Positions 1 through 8,858 of a DNA stretch of 64,000 bases are shown here, in pieces. Positions within the stretch are counted from its first letter, which is position 1. Every line of letters begins with the position of its first letter. The stretch is from assembly GCA_017656185.1 (NCBI GenBank), contig JACDOK010000007.1, forward strand, positions 1-64,000. Direction: 5' to 3'. The notes below the pieces were generated by a model that was given only the letters and a program-made list of their open reading frames with translations, did no database searches and had not been told where the DNA came from. The translations under genes and the position numbers were made by a program. The stretch is from Peptococcaceae bacterium (GTDB lineage: Bacteria; Bacillota; Desulfotomaculia; Desulfotomaculales; JACDOK01).

Positions 1-94
1 TTGCCGTGAGTCTTTATTTTCCTGCGCTGCGGCAATTAATTTTACAACTTACCGTAGATATTAAAAACGGTAGATTGAAAATAACCACAGCTGC

Positions 95-877
95 CTAGTT
101 GTGATGAGGTTCCGCATGGGGAACGAGAGAATGGGGTCTTTCAAGGCCATGCGCCTCCATTAACGTCACATTACCCAATATCTCCCGGGGGTTCCCATCG
201 GCAACAATCTTTCCCCCGTCCATCAAAATGACACGACGGCACACTTCCAAGATAAATTCCAGGTCATGGGAGGCAATAAGCATAGCCTCTTGCGAAGAAG
301 TTTGGAGAAAACGGATAAGACGGCGCCGGTACCTGATATCAAGGTTTGACGTCGGTTCATCGTAAATTACAAGCCTCGGGTGCATCGCCAGTACTCCCGC
401 AATGGCAACCAACCTTTTCTCACCGCCAGAAAGATGGTGAGGCGGGCGATTCCTTAAGTCTAAAACACCTGTAACCTCTAGAGCCTCCCGAACCCTGGCA
501 TCTACTTCATCTTTCGGCAGTCCCAAGTTGCGGGGGCCAAAGGCAACGTCGTCTTCCACCGAAGGGCAAAATAGCTGGTCATCCGGGTTCTGAAAGACCA
601 GTCCCACTTCTGGACAGAACTCCCCGGGTATCACCCGTTTCCTAAACAAACGGATCTCCCCGCTGCTGGGCTTAAATAACCCGCAGATGAGCATAAAAAG
701 GGTGGTTTTCCCCGCCCCGTTAGGACCGATGACGCCGACCCGTTCCCCCGAACATACCTCAAAACTTATATCCTGCAAAACTGAAGGCCGGTCAGGATAA
801 TGAAAAGACAGCCCGGAAACTTCCAATACTATTTTGCTGGAATCAGATAAGTCCACTGGTTCAACCGAATGTTCCAT
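95..877 (-). CDS. cbiO: ECF transporter ATPase CbiO/NikO
   Basis: This is the energy-coupling ATPase of a cobalt/nickel ECF importer. It would hydrolyse ATP at the cytoplasmic face and drive the CbiQ/CbiM membrane unit. Counting from the ATG at 877, Walker A GPNGAGKTT is at residues 51-59, the ABC signature LSGGE at about 149 and Walker B LVIYDE at about 169, followed by EPTSNLD. The length (260 aa) suits the family. A TTG one codon upstream is an alternative start. I prefer the ATG, which lies 9 nt after GGAGG. It is the last gene of a tight operon, five bases after cbiQ. Nickel or cobalt cannot be told from this subunit. Confidence 0.93.
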   Translation of the reverse strand: MEHSVEPVDLSDSSKIVLEVSGLSFHYPDRPSVLQDISFEVCSGERVGVIGPNGAGKTTLFMLICGLFKPSSGEIRLFRKRVIPGEFCPEVGLVFQNPDDQLFCPSVEDDVAFGPRNLGLPKDEVDARVREALEVTGVLDLRNRPPHHLSGGEKRLVAIAGVLAMHPRLVIYDEPTSNLDIRYRRRLIRFLQTSSQEAMLIASHDLEFILEVCRRVILMDGGKIVADGNPREILGNVTLMEAHGLERPHSLVPHAEPHHN

Positions 878-882
878 CAAAT

Positions 883-1653
883 TTAACCTCCAGGACTATA
901 AAGAACAATTTCAAAACCTACAAAAGCTGCAGCTACCAAAATAACAATCAAGAGGCCGATCCAATCGCGGGAATTAACTTTAACCTCGTCGCGGAAACAG
1001 GCAGGCTGCCCATAACCCCGCAAACTCATCGCTTTATAGACCCGGTCTGATTGCTCGTAACTTCGTACCAAAATTGTCCCCGCCAAAGACGCAAGAGTTT
1101 TCATGGCTCCCAGATTGCGACCTTTAAATCCCCGCAGCTTCATCGCCCTTTCCATCGTCTTCAGGTCGTCACCGATCTCGTAGAGATACCGGTAGGAAAA
1201 GAAGGTCATATCGGCAAGGACAAAAGGAAGTCCAAGAGAACGCAAAGCCTTAATAGTATTCAAAAACGGGGTAGTACCGAAAAGGATTATCCCGACCGTT
1301 AAAATACAGAAAAATCTCACCGTAATCACCAGCAGCTGCAGGCATCCTTCTTCCTTTACGGCCACGGGCCCGGCTTGAACAAGAACAGTCTCTCCGGAGA
1401 ACAGAGGCAGGAAGACGGCCATTATCAGAAGGAAATATACGGGCAGTCGTAACCGGTGCAATAAAAAGGAAAACGGCAGCCGCGAAGCAGCAAAGAGAAT
1501 GGTGGTAACCACAATCATGGCGGGCAAAAGACGCAAGTCGCTTACAAAGGAAAAGGCAAAAATCAAAGCCATAAGGGCGATAATTTTACATCTTGGCTCC
1601 CACCGGTGCAGTAAGGTGTTTAGACTGGCATAAGCGTCAAGCTGAAATTTCAC
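883..1653 (-). CDS. cbiQ: ECF transporter transmembrane protein CbiQ
   Basis: This is the T-component that couples the ATPase to the substrate-binding membrane subunit. It has several hydrophobic helices and the Arg/Ala-rich cytoplasmic segments typical of CbiQ (SYEQSDRVYKAMSLRGY near the C-terminus is the coupling-helix type motif). I chose the GTG at 1653 because GGAGGGAA lies about 6 nt upstream. This gives 256 aa and a 17-bp overlap with the end of cbiM, consistent with translational coupling. A longer in-frame reading to 1683 would overlap cbiM by 47 bp and lacks a ribosome site. The operon order cbiM-cbiQ-cbiO supports the assignment. Confidence 0.92.
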   Translation of the reverse strand: MKFQLDAYASLNTLLHRWEPRCKIIALMALIFAFSFVSDLRLLPAMIVVTTILFAASRLPFSFLLHRLRLPVYFLLIMAVFLPLFSGETVLVQAGPVAVKEEGCLQLLVITVRFFCILTVGIILFGTTPFLNTIKALRSLGLPFVLADMTFFSYRYLYEIGDDLKTMERAMKLRGFKGRNLGAMKTLASLAGTILVRSYEQSDRVYKAMSLRGYGQPACFRDEVKVNSRDWIGLLIVILVAAAFVGFEIVLYSPGG

Positions 1654-2293
1654 GATTTCCCTCCAACAAAGCAGGTTTAACACGCTGCAGGAAAAGTACT
1701 ACCAGCGCGGTAAAAATACCTTCAATAACCATCAGCGGGACATGAGCCAGGGTTAGAGCATAGATACCCGCCCGCTCCGTTTCCACATCGACGTGTGCCG
1801 GTATGGTAGTAATAAGAACAACGCAGGCGAGAACGGCTGCCAGCCCAAGCCCCCCGGCACCAGCCAGGAATCCGAAAAGACCTGTTCCTACGCGACTATC
1901 TTTACCGAAAATGTTACGTAATTGGAATAGATAATAAGCCAAAAGCGCCGGTACTCCCATAATGGTAGCATTTACGCCCAGTGTTGTCAGGCCGCCGTGC
2001 TGAAACATTACCGCCTGGAAAAAAAGCCCGATGAGAATAGCCGGAAAGGCATAACAGCCCAGCACCACACCCAAAAGCCCGTTAAGCACCAGGTGGACGC
2101 TGGTGGGAGGCACCGGAATATGAATCCACGAAGCCACGAAAAAAGCCGCCGTAAGTAGTGATGCCTTGGGAATGCCCTCGCGGGGATCTTCCTTCCGGCC
2201 AATTTTACGGAGCGAATACCAAGTAGCCGCCCCGGCGGTCACGTACCCACCCAGACAGACGGCGGCAGGCAGGATGCCATCCGGAATATGCAT
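1637..2293 (-). CDS. cbiM: Nickel/cobalt ECF substrate-binding membrane protein CbiM/NikM
   Basis: This is the S-component that binds the metal and carries it across the membrane. The N-terminus MHIPDGIL is diagnostic of the CbiM/NikM family, in which the free amino terminus and His2 coordinate the metal. A second conserved motif, HIPVPPTSVHLVLNGLLG, gives further His ligands. The protein has about six hydrophobic segments in 218 aa, the usual size. Its start codon overlaps the stop of the upstream NikL-like gene, and its 3' end overlaps cbiQ, so the genes are translationally coupled. Ni(II) versus Co(II) is not resolved by sequence alone. Confidence 0.93.
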   Translation of the reverse strand: MHIPDGILPAAVCLGGYVTAGAATWYSLRKIGRKEDPREGIPKASLLTAAFFVASWIHIPVPPTSVHLVLNGLLGVVLGCYAFPAILIGLFFQAVMFQHGGLTTLGVNATIMGVPALLAYYLFQLRNIFGKDSRVGTGLFGFLAGAGGLGLAAVLACVVLITTIPAHVDVETERAGIYALTLAHVPLMVIEGIFTALVVLFLQRVKPALLEGNREISA

Positions 2294-2739
2294 CAGCTAC
2301 CCCTCCTTCTCGCAAAGAAAAGGGTAGTACCGACAAACCCCCACACGACACAAGCCGCCATCAGCACGATCTGCAGCGGGGTGTAACCGGTACTGCCACT
2401 CGCAGCCTCTGCCGTACCCTCACCGATAGGAATATGAATCATGTCACCGTGGCCCGCCTGGCGTACCTGCACATCCCAGGTTCCCGGCTTGGAAGGATCG
2501 GGAATAAAGATGTATTTCCCATTTTCATCGCATTTGGCTTTACGCCAGGGAGTAGAGGGGTTGTCGGGAGCGTAAATCGTTACCTGCCCACCGCTCAAGG
2601 GCTCGCCTGTATCGTAGGTAGCGGTAATCTCAATGGCCTTCGTGATCTGGTAAGAAATCTTGGCCCCGTGAGCAGAAGCCGCTGCCGGTATACTAAGAAA
2701 AAGGATTAGCAAAGTGGCAAGAAGTTTTCCCTTCATCAT
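2293..2739 (-). CDS. NikL-like accessory subunit of the Ni/Co importer
   Basis: A 148-aa exported, membrane-anchored protein. It has an N-terminal signal peptide ending near AAASA, a small beta-sandwich of carboxypeptidase-regulatory/DUF4198 type (residues 25-105), and one C-terminal helix followed by RRR. It sits where CbiN or NikL is found in other Ni/Co ECF operons and its build matches NikL rather than CbiN. After signal cleavage the mature protein would begin with His-Gly, an ATCUN-like possible metal site; that is inference. Two adjacent ATG codons at 2739 and 2736 both follow GGAGG. The presence of NikL rather than CbiN favours nickel. Confidence 0.78.
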   Translation of the reverse strand: MMKGKLLATLLILFLSIPAAASAHGAKISYQITKAIEITATYDTGEPLSGGQVTIYAPDNPSTPWRKAKCDENGKYIFIPDPSKPGTWDVQVRQAGHGDMIHIPIGEGTAEAASGSTGYTPLQIVLMAACVVWGFVGTTLFFARRRGS

Positions 2740-2832
2740 GCCGACCTCCGTATGAAAATATACGTAAGAATTCTCTCCTCTCCCGCTAGACCCGGGAGAG
2801 GAGAGAAAAAAGAAAAGTGTAAGGATAAAAAT

Positions 2833-3696
2833 TTACAATACTTCGCAATGGCAGTGACCCTCGCCCACATGGCCCAGAGTGGGAAGTATATCCACTAGTT
2901 TCTGATAATCCTTTGAGGAGAGTTTTTCCTTAAGTGCAGCCATATCAGCATCTACCGTACCGTTCTCGGCAATAGCGGCAAAGGGTTCAAAGCCCGGAGC
3001 ACCAACATTAAGCTCATCATCGGCAGGTGTCTCGGCGTCACCAAAGATATGGTCAAAATGGAAGGTCATCTCGAGGTCGGCGGTACCGCCTTCCTGGACA
3101 ATACCCTTGCGTTCATCACCAACATACTCCCCGCCGGTATATGAATATTCCTTCTCATTCTTGATGGCAAAGTTGATGGTTTTGCCATCCTTTTCCGCCT
3201 TGCCCATAATCACTAACGAATAGCCCTTGGCAGGACCACTTGCGGCCTTAACCATCTTCCAGGAGATGGCGTTATAGTGGCCTACCGGCACATCTTCCAC
3301 CTTGCCTACCAGGATAGGCGGGGCATCTTCACCGCCCTCGGCCAGGTCCACGGTATGTGTCCCAGGACGGACAACCTCAACCGCAGCTTGGGGCTTGCCA
3401 CCCTTATGCGCATCGTACGGGGTTTCGCACTGGTAAGCGGTAACATCAGCAAGAGTCACATACACGTGATCAAAAGTAATAGCCCACCCATCCTTGGAAA
3501 CAAAACCCTGCCGGACAAAGTCCTCACCGTTAGCCCTAAATTCCAGCGTGCCAACTTGCGTCTCACCTGATGTCTGACTCGCTGCCTCATTTGATGTTCC
3601 GGTCTCCGTGTCTTGCTCAGTACCGGAGCCACAACCGGAAAGAACTACAGCAACAAGAAAGACTACCATTACAGCAATAGGAAACAGCTTCTTCAT
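2833..3696 (-). CDS. Metal-binding lipoprotein at head of Ni/Co operon
   Basis: A 287-aa lipoprotein with lipobox LSGC at about residues 19-22 and a low-complexity Thr/Glu/Ser linker. The main beta-rich domain recalls DUF4382-type extracellular domains. Two features suggest metal capture: the internal FHFDHIFGD segment, and the C-terminal tail with His and Cys closely spaced (HVGEGHCHCEVL). It is the first gene after the promoter near 3930-3955 and lies 94 bp ahead of the NikL-like gene, so it is probably co-transcribed with the importer. A surface metal chaperone or binding protein for nickel or cobalt is my inference. I do not recognise a characterised homologue. Confidence 0.7.
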   Translation of the reverse strand: MKKLFPIAVMVVFLVAVVLSGCGSGTEQDTETGTSNEAASQTSGETQVGTLEFRANGEDFVRQGFVSKDGWAITFDHVYVTLADVTAYQCETPYDAHKGGKPQAAVEVVRPGTHTVDLAEGGEDAPPILVGKVEDVPVGHYNAISWKMVKAASGPAKGYSLVIMGKAEKDGKTINFAIKNEKEYSYTGGEYVGDERKGIVQEGGTADLEMTFHFDHIFGDAETPADDELNVGAPGFEPFAAIAENGTVDADMAALKEKLSSKDYQKLVDILPTLGHVGEGHCHCEVL

Positions 3697-3733
3697 CTTA
3701 ACTCTCCTCTCCCTAAATTAAAGTAATTTAAAC

Positions 3734-3783
3734 AAAAAATCACGAAGCGCCCCTTTTCCAATCTGGAGCAAGACCTTCGTGAT
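3734..3783 (-). terminator. Leader attenuator of the Ni/Co operon
   Basis: On the minus strand, arms ATCACGAAG and CTTCGTGAT (3775-3783 and 3739-3747) enclose a 27-nt loop and are followed by a run of six T. The hairpin lies between the promoter and the lipoprotein start, 37 nt from the ATG. It therefore looks like a conditional terminator rather than the end of another transcript. A second short hairpin (3854-3872) lies upstream and repeats the segment CACGAAGGTCTT, which could compete for pairing. Confidence 0.55.
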
Positions 3784-3910
3784 CTTTTTCCAGCATATTT
3801 TATTGTCTTCTATTTATTTATTGGTTACAGCTACCTTAATGGTACGTAAGGATAAAGACCTTCGTGGTCTTTTTTATTTTATCTTCGCCTTCTCCCGATC
3901 TTATCACTTT

Positions 3911-3984
3911 TATGGATTTTTAGTAATTTATAGCATAGGGAAATATTAGAGTCAAGATAAAATTATGGATTTTAAAAATCCATA
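3911..3984 (-). promoter_or_regulatory. Promoter and palindromic operator of the Ni/Co operon
   Basis: Reading leftward, -35 TTGACT (3950-3955) and -10 TATAAA (3927-3932) are separated by 17 bp. A perfect 21-bp palindrome with half-site TATGGATTTT lies at 3964-3984, just upstream of the -35 box. The same half-site recurs once at 3911-3920, next to the expected start of transcription. Sites on both sides of a promoter suggest a metal-responsive repressor. The regulator is not encoded nearby and the motif does not match the classical NikR box that I know. Confidence 0.6.
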
Positions 3985-4134
3985 TCATGATGTAAAAGCG
4001 GGAGAAATCAAGCAGCATCCAGTCAAGGCGGGTAATGAGTCTAAAGTCCTATAAATCTAAGACCGTAGTCCGTTTCTTGTAGTGTAGATGTCCTTTAACA
4101 TTATATTACAAACACTCAAGGGAGTCTTGATATT

Positions 4135-4368
4135 ATGAAAAAAATCGAGAAACTTAGTTCTTATTTACAGTCGAACGGGTTTGACACCATCCTTTTAAAG
4201 GCCACTTACCTGGTTAAATTCCCGTCAGGGCAAACAATGGTGATGGATGATAAACAGGCTGAAGAACTGGTCCATTTCATAAAGCAATATCCCCATCTGG
4301 GACCGGGCATGATTGAAGTACTGTATCTTAACAAGAACCAAGCTACATCCGGCACCACGCCCAGCTAA
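4135..4368 (+). CDS. Small hypothetical protein
   Basis: A 77-aa protein starting at an ATG preceded by AAGGGAG. Its own terminator follows at 4390-4423, which supports a real gene. It is soluble-looking, with a basic N-terminal helix, a short beta-like KFPSGQTMVMDD segment and a mixed C-terminus. No signal peptide, cysteine or known motif is visible. It diverges from the Ni/Co operon, with 438 bp between them. I do not recognise the family. Confidence 0.6.
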   Translation: MKKIEKLSSYLQSNGFDTILLKATYLVKFPSGQTMVMDDKQAEELVHFIKQYPHLGPGMIEVLYLNKNQATSGTTPS

Positions 4369-4389
4369 TGTACATCCCCTCACACTGAG

Positions 4390-4430
4390 AAAGCCGTGGA
4401 TACCTTACAGTATCCACGGCTTTCGCGTTT
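4390..4430. terminator. Bidirectional terminator
   Basis: A 14-bp perfect stem (AAAGCCGTGGATAC and its complement) with a 6-nt loop is followed by a T-rich tract. It lies between two convergent small genes ending at 4368 and 4432 and can serve both. Confidence 0.85.
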
Positions 4431-4431
4431 T

Positions 4432-4665
4432 TTACTGGAGTTTCATTGACCGGATTTCGTTAAGCAAAGCTTCCCCATCCGCAACATGCTGCTGAAGATA
4501 AGCAATACGGTTCTGATCGGCGTTAGTGTTTTGCAATTCCTGCAATTCGGCCCGGTGCGCAGCAACCGAACCTTCTAGGTCCTGGTAGATTTCCATGGCC
4601 TGCTCAAAACTGATGCCCTTCTTTCTCTGCTCCTCAAAACGATGCTTCAAACTGGAACAACTCAT
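4432..4665 (-). CDS. Small coiled-coil protein
   Basis: A 77-aa highly charged protein that appears almost wholly helical (SFEQAMEIYQDLEGSVAAHRAELQE and on), with heptad-like spacing suggesting a coiled coil. I chose the ATG at 4665 because AGGAGGA lies 5-6 nt upstream. An in-frame ATG 15 nt further up has no ribosome site. It has one Cys near the start. It converges on the 77-aa gene across a shared terminator. No function is recognised. Confidence 0.65.
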   Translation of the reverse strand: MSCSSLKHRFEEQRKKGISFEQAMEIYQDLEGSVAAHRAELQELQNTNADQNRIAYLQQHVADGEALLNEIRSMKLQ

Positions 4666-4764
4666 GTATATCCTCCTCAATTGAGTTTTGTGGTACTTGC
4701 AGTTTTAGCATAGGCAATTAAATGGAATATATACTAATACGCTCGCTTTGCTCGCTGATTACAA

Positions 4765-5030
4765 TGGAATATACGGTTGAATATACCATAGAATTACAGT
4801 TGAGTATACAGTTGAATACACAATAGAATACACAATAATAAATATACGGTTGTTTGAGGCATTCCTTTCGGGTCTTCGGGCAGGCACAGAAACCCGTTCT
4901 ATTGTTCGCTTAAGTGCCGGGCTGTGATATACTCCCTCCAGGCTCATAAACATTTTTAAGTCTAAAGGAAATGCCTTTTCTCATCTCTTACAACCGTATT
5001 TCTACTGTGTATTCCACCGTGTATTCCAAG
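4765..5030. repeat. Inverted-repeat element built from 12-bp repeats
   Basis: From 4765 to 4852 about seven imperfect copies of a 12-bp unit (consensus TTGAATACACRR, first base variable) run in tandem. The same unit recurs two to three times in the opposite orientation at 4991-5030. Just inside, the arms GGCATTCCTTT (from about 4858) and AAAGGAAATGCC (4964-4975) are also inverted. The central 80 bp are unique. The block sits between the coiled-coil gene and copA and has no convincing coding content. A nonautonomous mobile element or a structured transcript are both possible. Confidence 0.7.
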
Positions 5031-5056
5031 TATTACCAGACCCGCAGGGCCTTCAT

Positions 5057-7522
5057 TTAGGGTTGAAAGCGCTTCAACAGCAGGGAATTGCTGACCACTG
5101 ACACCGAACTCATAGCCATGGCGGCAGCGGCAATGATCGGGCTCAAAAAACCTAAAGCGGCCAGAGGAATACCCGCGGAATTATAAACGAGAGCCCAAAA
5201 GAAATTCTGTTTTATCTTGCGCATCGTCTGGCGGCTGAGGCGAATAGCCGCCGGAATGCCGCGCAGGTCTCCCCGCATTAACACGACATCTGCCGTCTCC
5301 ATTGCCACGTCGGTACCCGACCCAATGGCCATCCCCAGATCGGCGGTGGCCAGCGCGGGGGCATCGTTGATACCGTCACCGACCATCGCTACCGTGCGTC
5401 CTTCTCGCTTGAGCTTGGCCACCTCGTTGGCTTTCTCCTCAGGCAGCACCTCGGCCAGCACCCGTTCAATACCCACTTGGCGCGCAATGGCCTGCGCCGT
5501 GCGCTCGTTGTCTCCGGTAATCATTACTACCTGCAGCCCCATTTTCTGCAGATCCCGTACGGCTTGTGCCGAATGCTCTTTTACGGTATCGGCGATGGCA
5601 ATAAGCCCTGCCGCAGTATCATCGACCGCCAGTATAACCACGGTCTTGCCTTCTTGCTCTAAATCAGTGATACGCGTTGAAACCTCGTCCAAGTTTACCC
5701 CGTTGTCGCGCATCAATTTTCTGTTACCAGCGAGAATTTTCTTACCCTCAACGGTAACTTTAACGCCGTGACCCGGTACCGCTTCAAAGTCTTGCGCTGC
5801 AGGCAGCTCCATATCTTCAGGAACGGCCTCCACAATGGCACGTGCCAAAGGATGTTCCGACGCGCGCTCCGCCGCTGCCGCCAGGCGCAGCACTTCTTCC
5901 TCCTTGAATTCGCCCAACGCTACAATATCCGTAACTTCAGGTTCCCCTTTGGTAATGGTTCCGGTCTTATCCAGTACCACAGTGTCAATCTTGTGAGCCT
6001 TTTCTAGGTGTTCACCGCCTTTGAAGAGAAGGCCGTTTTCGGCACCGCGCCCGGAACCCACCATAATGGCCGTAGGCGTAGCCAGGCCAAGGGCACAGGG
6101 GCAGGCAATAACCAGAACGGCCACCATGTTGATAATGGCGGTAGCAATATTACCGGTACTTATCAACCAGGCTATAAAAGTAATCCCCGCGATCCCAACC
6201 ACGACCGGCACAAAATAAGCCGATACCACATCGGCGATGCGCTGAATGGGTGCCTTGGAACCCTGCGCTTCCTCTACAACCTTAATAATTTGTGACAGGG
6301 CGGTATCTTTACCGACTTTTGTAGCTTCAAAACGGAAGGTACCATGGCGGTTAATCGTAGCCCCGATGACTTCGTCCCCCGCCTGTTTTTCTACGGGGAT
6401 ACTCTCACCCGTAAGCATGGACTCATCTACCGTGGAATAACCTTCCCTTATGATGCCGTCCACCGGTATTTTCTCACCCGGGCGAACCACCAGGATATCA
6501 CCCACCTGTACCTCGTCCAGGGGAATTTCAACCTCGCGGTTTTCCCGGATAACCCGGGCTTTATCCGGGCGCAGCGCCAATAGCTTCTTGATCGCTTCGG
6601 AAGTACGCCCCTTGGCAAAAGCCTCCAGCATACGCCCCAGCAGTACCAGGGTAATGATCATAGCCGATGTTTCATAATAGACAAAACCACCCAGAAAGAA
6701 GGTATTGGCGGCGCTGTAGAAATAAGCAGCCGATGTACCCAGAGCCACCAGCACGTCCATATTGGCGGCGCCACCGCGCAGGCTCAAAAAACCGCGCCGG
6801 TAAAACTGCCACCCGGGAATAAACTGTACTACCGTGGCTAGAGCAAATTGAAAAATCTTGTTTAACAGCAGGGACGGCAAGGGCAGTAAGAAAACCTCGG
6901 CCAGCATAACATAAAACAACGGAAACGAACATACAGCCGCTAAAATAAAAAGATTGCGCTGTTTCAGGGACTCTTCGTCCCGTTCTTCTTCCCTGTCGGT
7001 CAGGCCGTCATCCGTGTCGCGCGCCCCGTAACCCAGTTCCCGAACAGCGTCCAGTATATCCTTAAGCTCAATCACTTCCGGCAGGTACGTAACCGTGGCC
7101 CTGCCGTTGGCCAGGTTAACAGCAGCCTGCAGGATACCGTCGGTGCGATTTAATTTTCTCTCGATCCTGGCGGCACAGGAAGCACAGCTCATACCGGTAA
7201 TGTCTAGGTCTATTTTCTCGGTTTTAACCTTATAGTCCAGGCTGTGCACGGCATCAACGACATCCTGTACGGAAACCTCAGCAGGATCATATACTACCGT
7301 AGCCTTTTCCAGCGCCAGGTTGACGTTGGTATCCTTAACCCCTTCCATCCGCGATAATTTTCTATTGATGCGTGCCGCGCAGGCGGCACAGCTCATACCC
7401 CCGATGCCGATACTGATTTTTCTCTCTCCGGTCCGGGGTCTGCTCGTATCCATACCGCTCCTCGTATGCTGCCCGCCTTCTTTCACTACGTTAAAGCCGG
7501 CAATTTTCCTTTGCGGTGCCAA
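5057..7522 (-). CDS. copA: Copper-exporting P1B-type ATPase CopA
   Basis: A membrane pump expected to export Cu(I). It has two N-terminal heavy-metal-associated domains with GMSCAAC (residues 42-48) and GMSCASC (110-116), eight predicted membrane helices, the CPC motif (IACPCALG) in the transport site, the phosphorylation motif DKTGT, the SEHPLARAI motif of P1B pumps, and the hinge [10 protein letters not shown]. At 821 aa it is family-sized. The longest reading starts at a TTG at 7522 after AGGGG. The ATG at 7453 after GAGGAG is an equally plausible start giving 798 aa. It stands alone, with no CopZ chaperone or CsoR/CopY regulator beside it. Confidence 0.94.
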   Translation of the reverse strand: MAPQRKIAGFNVVKEGGQHTRSGMDTSRPRTGERKISIGIGGMSCAACAARINRKLSRMEGVKDTNVNLALEKATVVYDPAEVSVQDVVDAVHSLDYKVKTEKIDLDITGMSCASCAARIERKLNRTDGILQAAVNLANGRATVTYLPEVIELKDILDAVRELGYGARDTDDGLTDREEERDEESLKQRNLFILAAVCSFPLFYVMLAEVFLLPLPSLLLNKIFQFALATVVQFIPGWQFYRRGFLSLRGGAANMDVLVALGTSAAYFYSAANTFFLGGFVYYETSAMIITLVLLGRMLEAFAKGRTSEAIKKLLALRPDKARVIRENREVEIPLDEVQVGDILVVRPGEKIPVDGIIREGYSTVDESMLTGESIPVEKQAGDEVIGATINRHGTFRFEATKVGKDTALSQIIKVVEEAQGSKAPIQRIADVVSAYFVPVVVGIAGITFIAWLISTGNIATAIINMVAVLVIACPCALGLATPTAIMVGSGRGAENGLLFKGGEHLEKAHKIDTVVLDKTGTITKGEPEVTDIVALGEFKEEEVLRLAAAAERASEHPLARAIVEAVPEDMELPAAQDFEAVPGHGVKVTVEGKKILAGNRKLMRDNGVNLDEVSTRITDLEQEGKTVVILAVDDTAAGLIAIADTVKEHSAQAVRDLQKMGLQVVMITGDNERTAQAIARQVGIERVLAEVLPEEKANEVAKLKREGRTVAMVGDGINDAPALATADLGMAIGSGTDVAMETADVVLMRGDLRGIPAAIRLSRQTMRKIKQNFFWALVYNSAGIPLAALGFLSPIIAAAAMAMSSVSVVSNSLLLKRFQP

Positions 7523-7706
7523 ACTACCATCCCCTATATGCTAAATAAAAAAGATTTTAGACAGGATAAACAGGAGTAATATTATGTAATTTATTATGTT
7601 TTTAAATAGATGTTCTTTGGAGCCAGTAAACAGGAAACAGTGAATAAGACTACTTGTTATTCAAACGAAAAAATACTGCCCATACTTACTGATCACTGAT
7701 TACTGC

Positions 7707-8303
7707 TCACTTCCCAATTGCTTGCGCCAGCCTACGCCCATCCTCAAACGCCGCCTTCAGGATCTCCTTGTCCTCTCGTACCGCTCCCCTATCAAAGATC
7801 CCCGCCACGGAAAACTCCTTAATGACTTCATACCCCAAGAACCTTAACGGTTCCCGCATGGCGCTCAGGGTAAATCCCATACCCTCTTCATGACTGTTCT
7901 GTTCGCAAACACCGTAAACGATGGCCTTACGCCCCTGCCCTGCCAAGCGGCTTGAGTATTTGCGCGGGCGGTCATCAGTAAAATTGTAATAGGGGTATAG
8001 GCGGTCGATAAAAGCTTTTACCCAAGCTGTAACATTAAGGTTATGAGCCGGTGAGCCCAGTATCAGCCCCTGCGCCTCTTCCACCTTGGGATATAAAAGC
8101 TGCATCCCGTCAAAAAGTCTCGTACACGTCTTGTCCTTGCGGCACCGCTCGCAGCCAATGCACGGCTGGATGACGTAGTCCCGCAAGTAGATTTTTTCCG
8201 TCTGGGCCCCTTCGGCCTCTGCCCCTTTCAAAAACTGGTTAAGCAATACATCGGTATTGCCGCCCGCCCGGGGACTACCGCTCAAACCTAGAATTTTAAC
8301 CAT
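7707..8303 (-). CDS. Flavodoxin-fold NAD(P)H:FMN oxidoreductase with Cys cluster
   Basis: A 198-aa protein of the NADPH-dependent FMN reductase / iron-sulfur flavoprotein group. The flavin-binding loop GLSGSPRAGGNTD is at residues 6-18. The cluster CIGCERCRKDKTC, at about 49-61, resembles the compact Cys motif of Isf-type flavoproteins that can carry an iron-sulfur cluster. The motif LGSPAHNLNVTAWVKAFIDR is the second FMN-contact region. The substrate is unknown. A second protein of the same family is encoded at 56827-57399. Upstream, 8304-8470 is AT-rich and without a gene. Confidence 0.82.
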   Translation of the reverse strand: MVKILGLSGSPRAGGNTDVLLNQFLKGAEAEGAQTEKIYLRDYVIQPCIGCERCRKDKTCTRLFDGMQLLYPKVEEAQGLILGSPAHNLNVTAWVKAFIDRLYPYYNFTDDRPRKYSSRLAGQGRKAIVYGVCEQNSHEEGMGFTLSAMREPLRFLGYEVIKEFSVAGIFDRGAVREDKEILKAAFEDGRRLAQAIGK

Positions 8304-8477
8304 ACTCAGTTTAACCCCCAGAAAACATTTTTTGTCGAACCATATTCCTTACCATCTTTCGCAATCCTAAAGTTCATTTCCTTGTGTTAAATTAATTAAA
8401 AAGCCATTATACAATCCATTTCACAATTTATCAACCGGTAAGGACGTAATAACCACGAAAGCAGCACATAAATGGAC

Positions 8478-8505
8478 TTGCTATCTCTAAAGAACTTTAT
8501 ATAAA
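8478..8505 (+). promoter_or_regulatory. Promoter of the betaine transporter leader
   Basis: -35 TTGCTA (8478-8483) and -10 TATAAA (8500-8505) are 16 bp apart. They lie about 40 nt before the first stem of the c-di-AMP riboswitch. Confidence 0.55.
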
Positions 8506-8547
8506 ATATTAATTCAATAAAATAAAATAATAAAATAAAAAAACGTG

Positions 8548-8685
8548 AGCACCTTTAATGCTGAATCCCTTGGTCAACCAAGGGAACGGGGGATCCATCT
8601 TTTGGGGCGAATCGTATCTAATACGTAGGGCTATCCCTGGCCCGAGCCCGTCAGCTAACCTCGTAAGCGTGAAGGGAAGGTGCAG
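8548..8685 (+). ncRNA. c-di-AMP riboswitch (ydaO-yuaA class)
   Basis: The conserved core is recognisable: GCTGAATCCC near 8561, the GGCGAATC segment near 8606, and CCCGTCAGCTAACCTCGTAA at about 8647-8666. The closing stem is a perfect match of GCACCTT (8550-8556) with AAGGTGC (8677-8683). The class binds cyclic di-AMP and usually turns expression off. An intrinsic terminator follows directly. The sequence GGAAGG in the 3' part of the aptamer is complementary to CCTTCC in the terminator, giving a plausible antiterminator. Control of an osmolyte uptake system fits the known biology of c-di-AMP. Confidence 0.92.
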
Positions 8686-8701
8686 TGGTGTTTTTGGTCG
8701 C

Positions 8702-8732
8702 AAAACTCCCGCCTTCCTCGGGAGTTTTTCTT
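8702..8732 (+). terminator. Riboswitch-controlled intrinsic terminator
   Basis: The stem AAACTCCC / GGGAGTTT is followed by a T-rich tract, between the aptamer and the substrate-binding protein gene. This is the expression platform of the riboswitch. Confidence 0.88.
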
Positions 8733-8858
8733 GTTCTTACCGTAATTTAATTTTATAATTGGCCCCTAAATTGCTAAATTTCTTTTCGGGGGTGAGTCAA
8801 GTCTTCTGGTCTCGTAGTTTTCTAATCGATAAGCTTACTAAGGAGGATGATATTCAAC

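Noticed and set aside
1-94. Terminator for the Ni/Co operon
   Set aside because: TACCGT and ACGGTA can pair, but the stem is weak and the T run is inside the loop. The true terminator may lie beyond the window.
3720-3960. NiCo (czcD) or cobalamin riboswitch before the Ni/Co genes
   Set aside because: No four-way junction with the conserved purine-rich loops and no B12-box could be found. Only simple hairpins are visible.
4759-4953. A 64-codon open frame on the minus strand reading through the 12-bp repeats
   Set aside because: Its C-terminal half is only translation of the repeats (YSIVYSTVYSTV). There is a possible ribosome-like site inside but none in front. I treat the region as a repeat element.
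4765-5030. CRISPR array
   Set aside because: Units are 12 bp and contiguous without unique spacers, and there are no cas genes.
5217-5771. A 184-codon open frame on the plus strand
   Set aside because: Antisense shadow of copA, rich in Ser/Pro/Ala as expected for such shadows.
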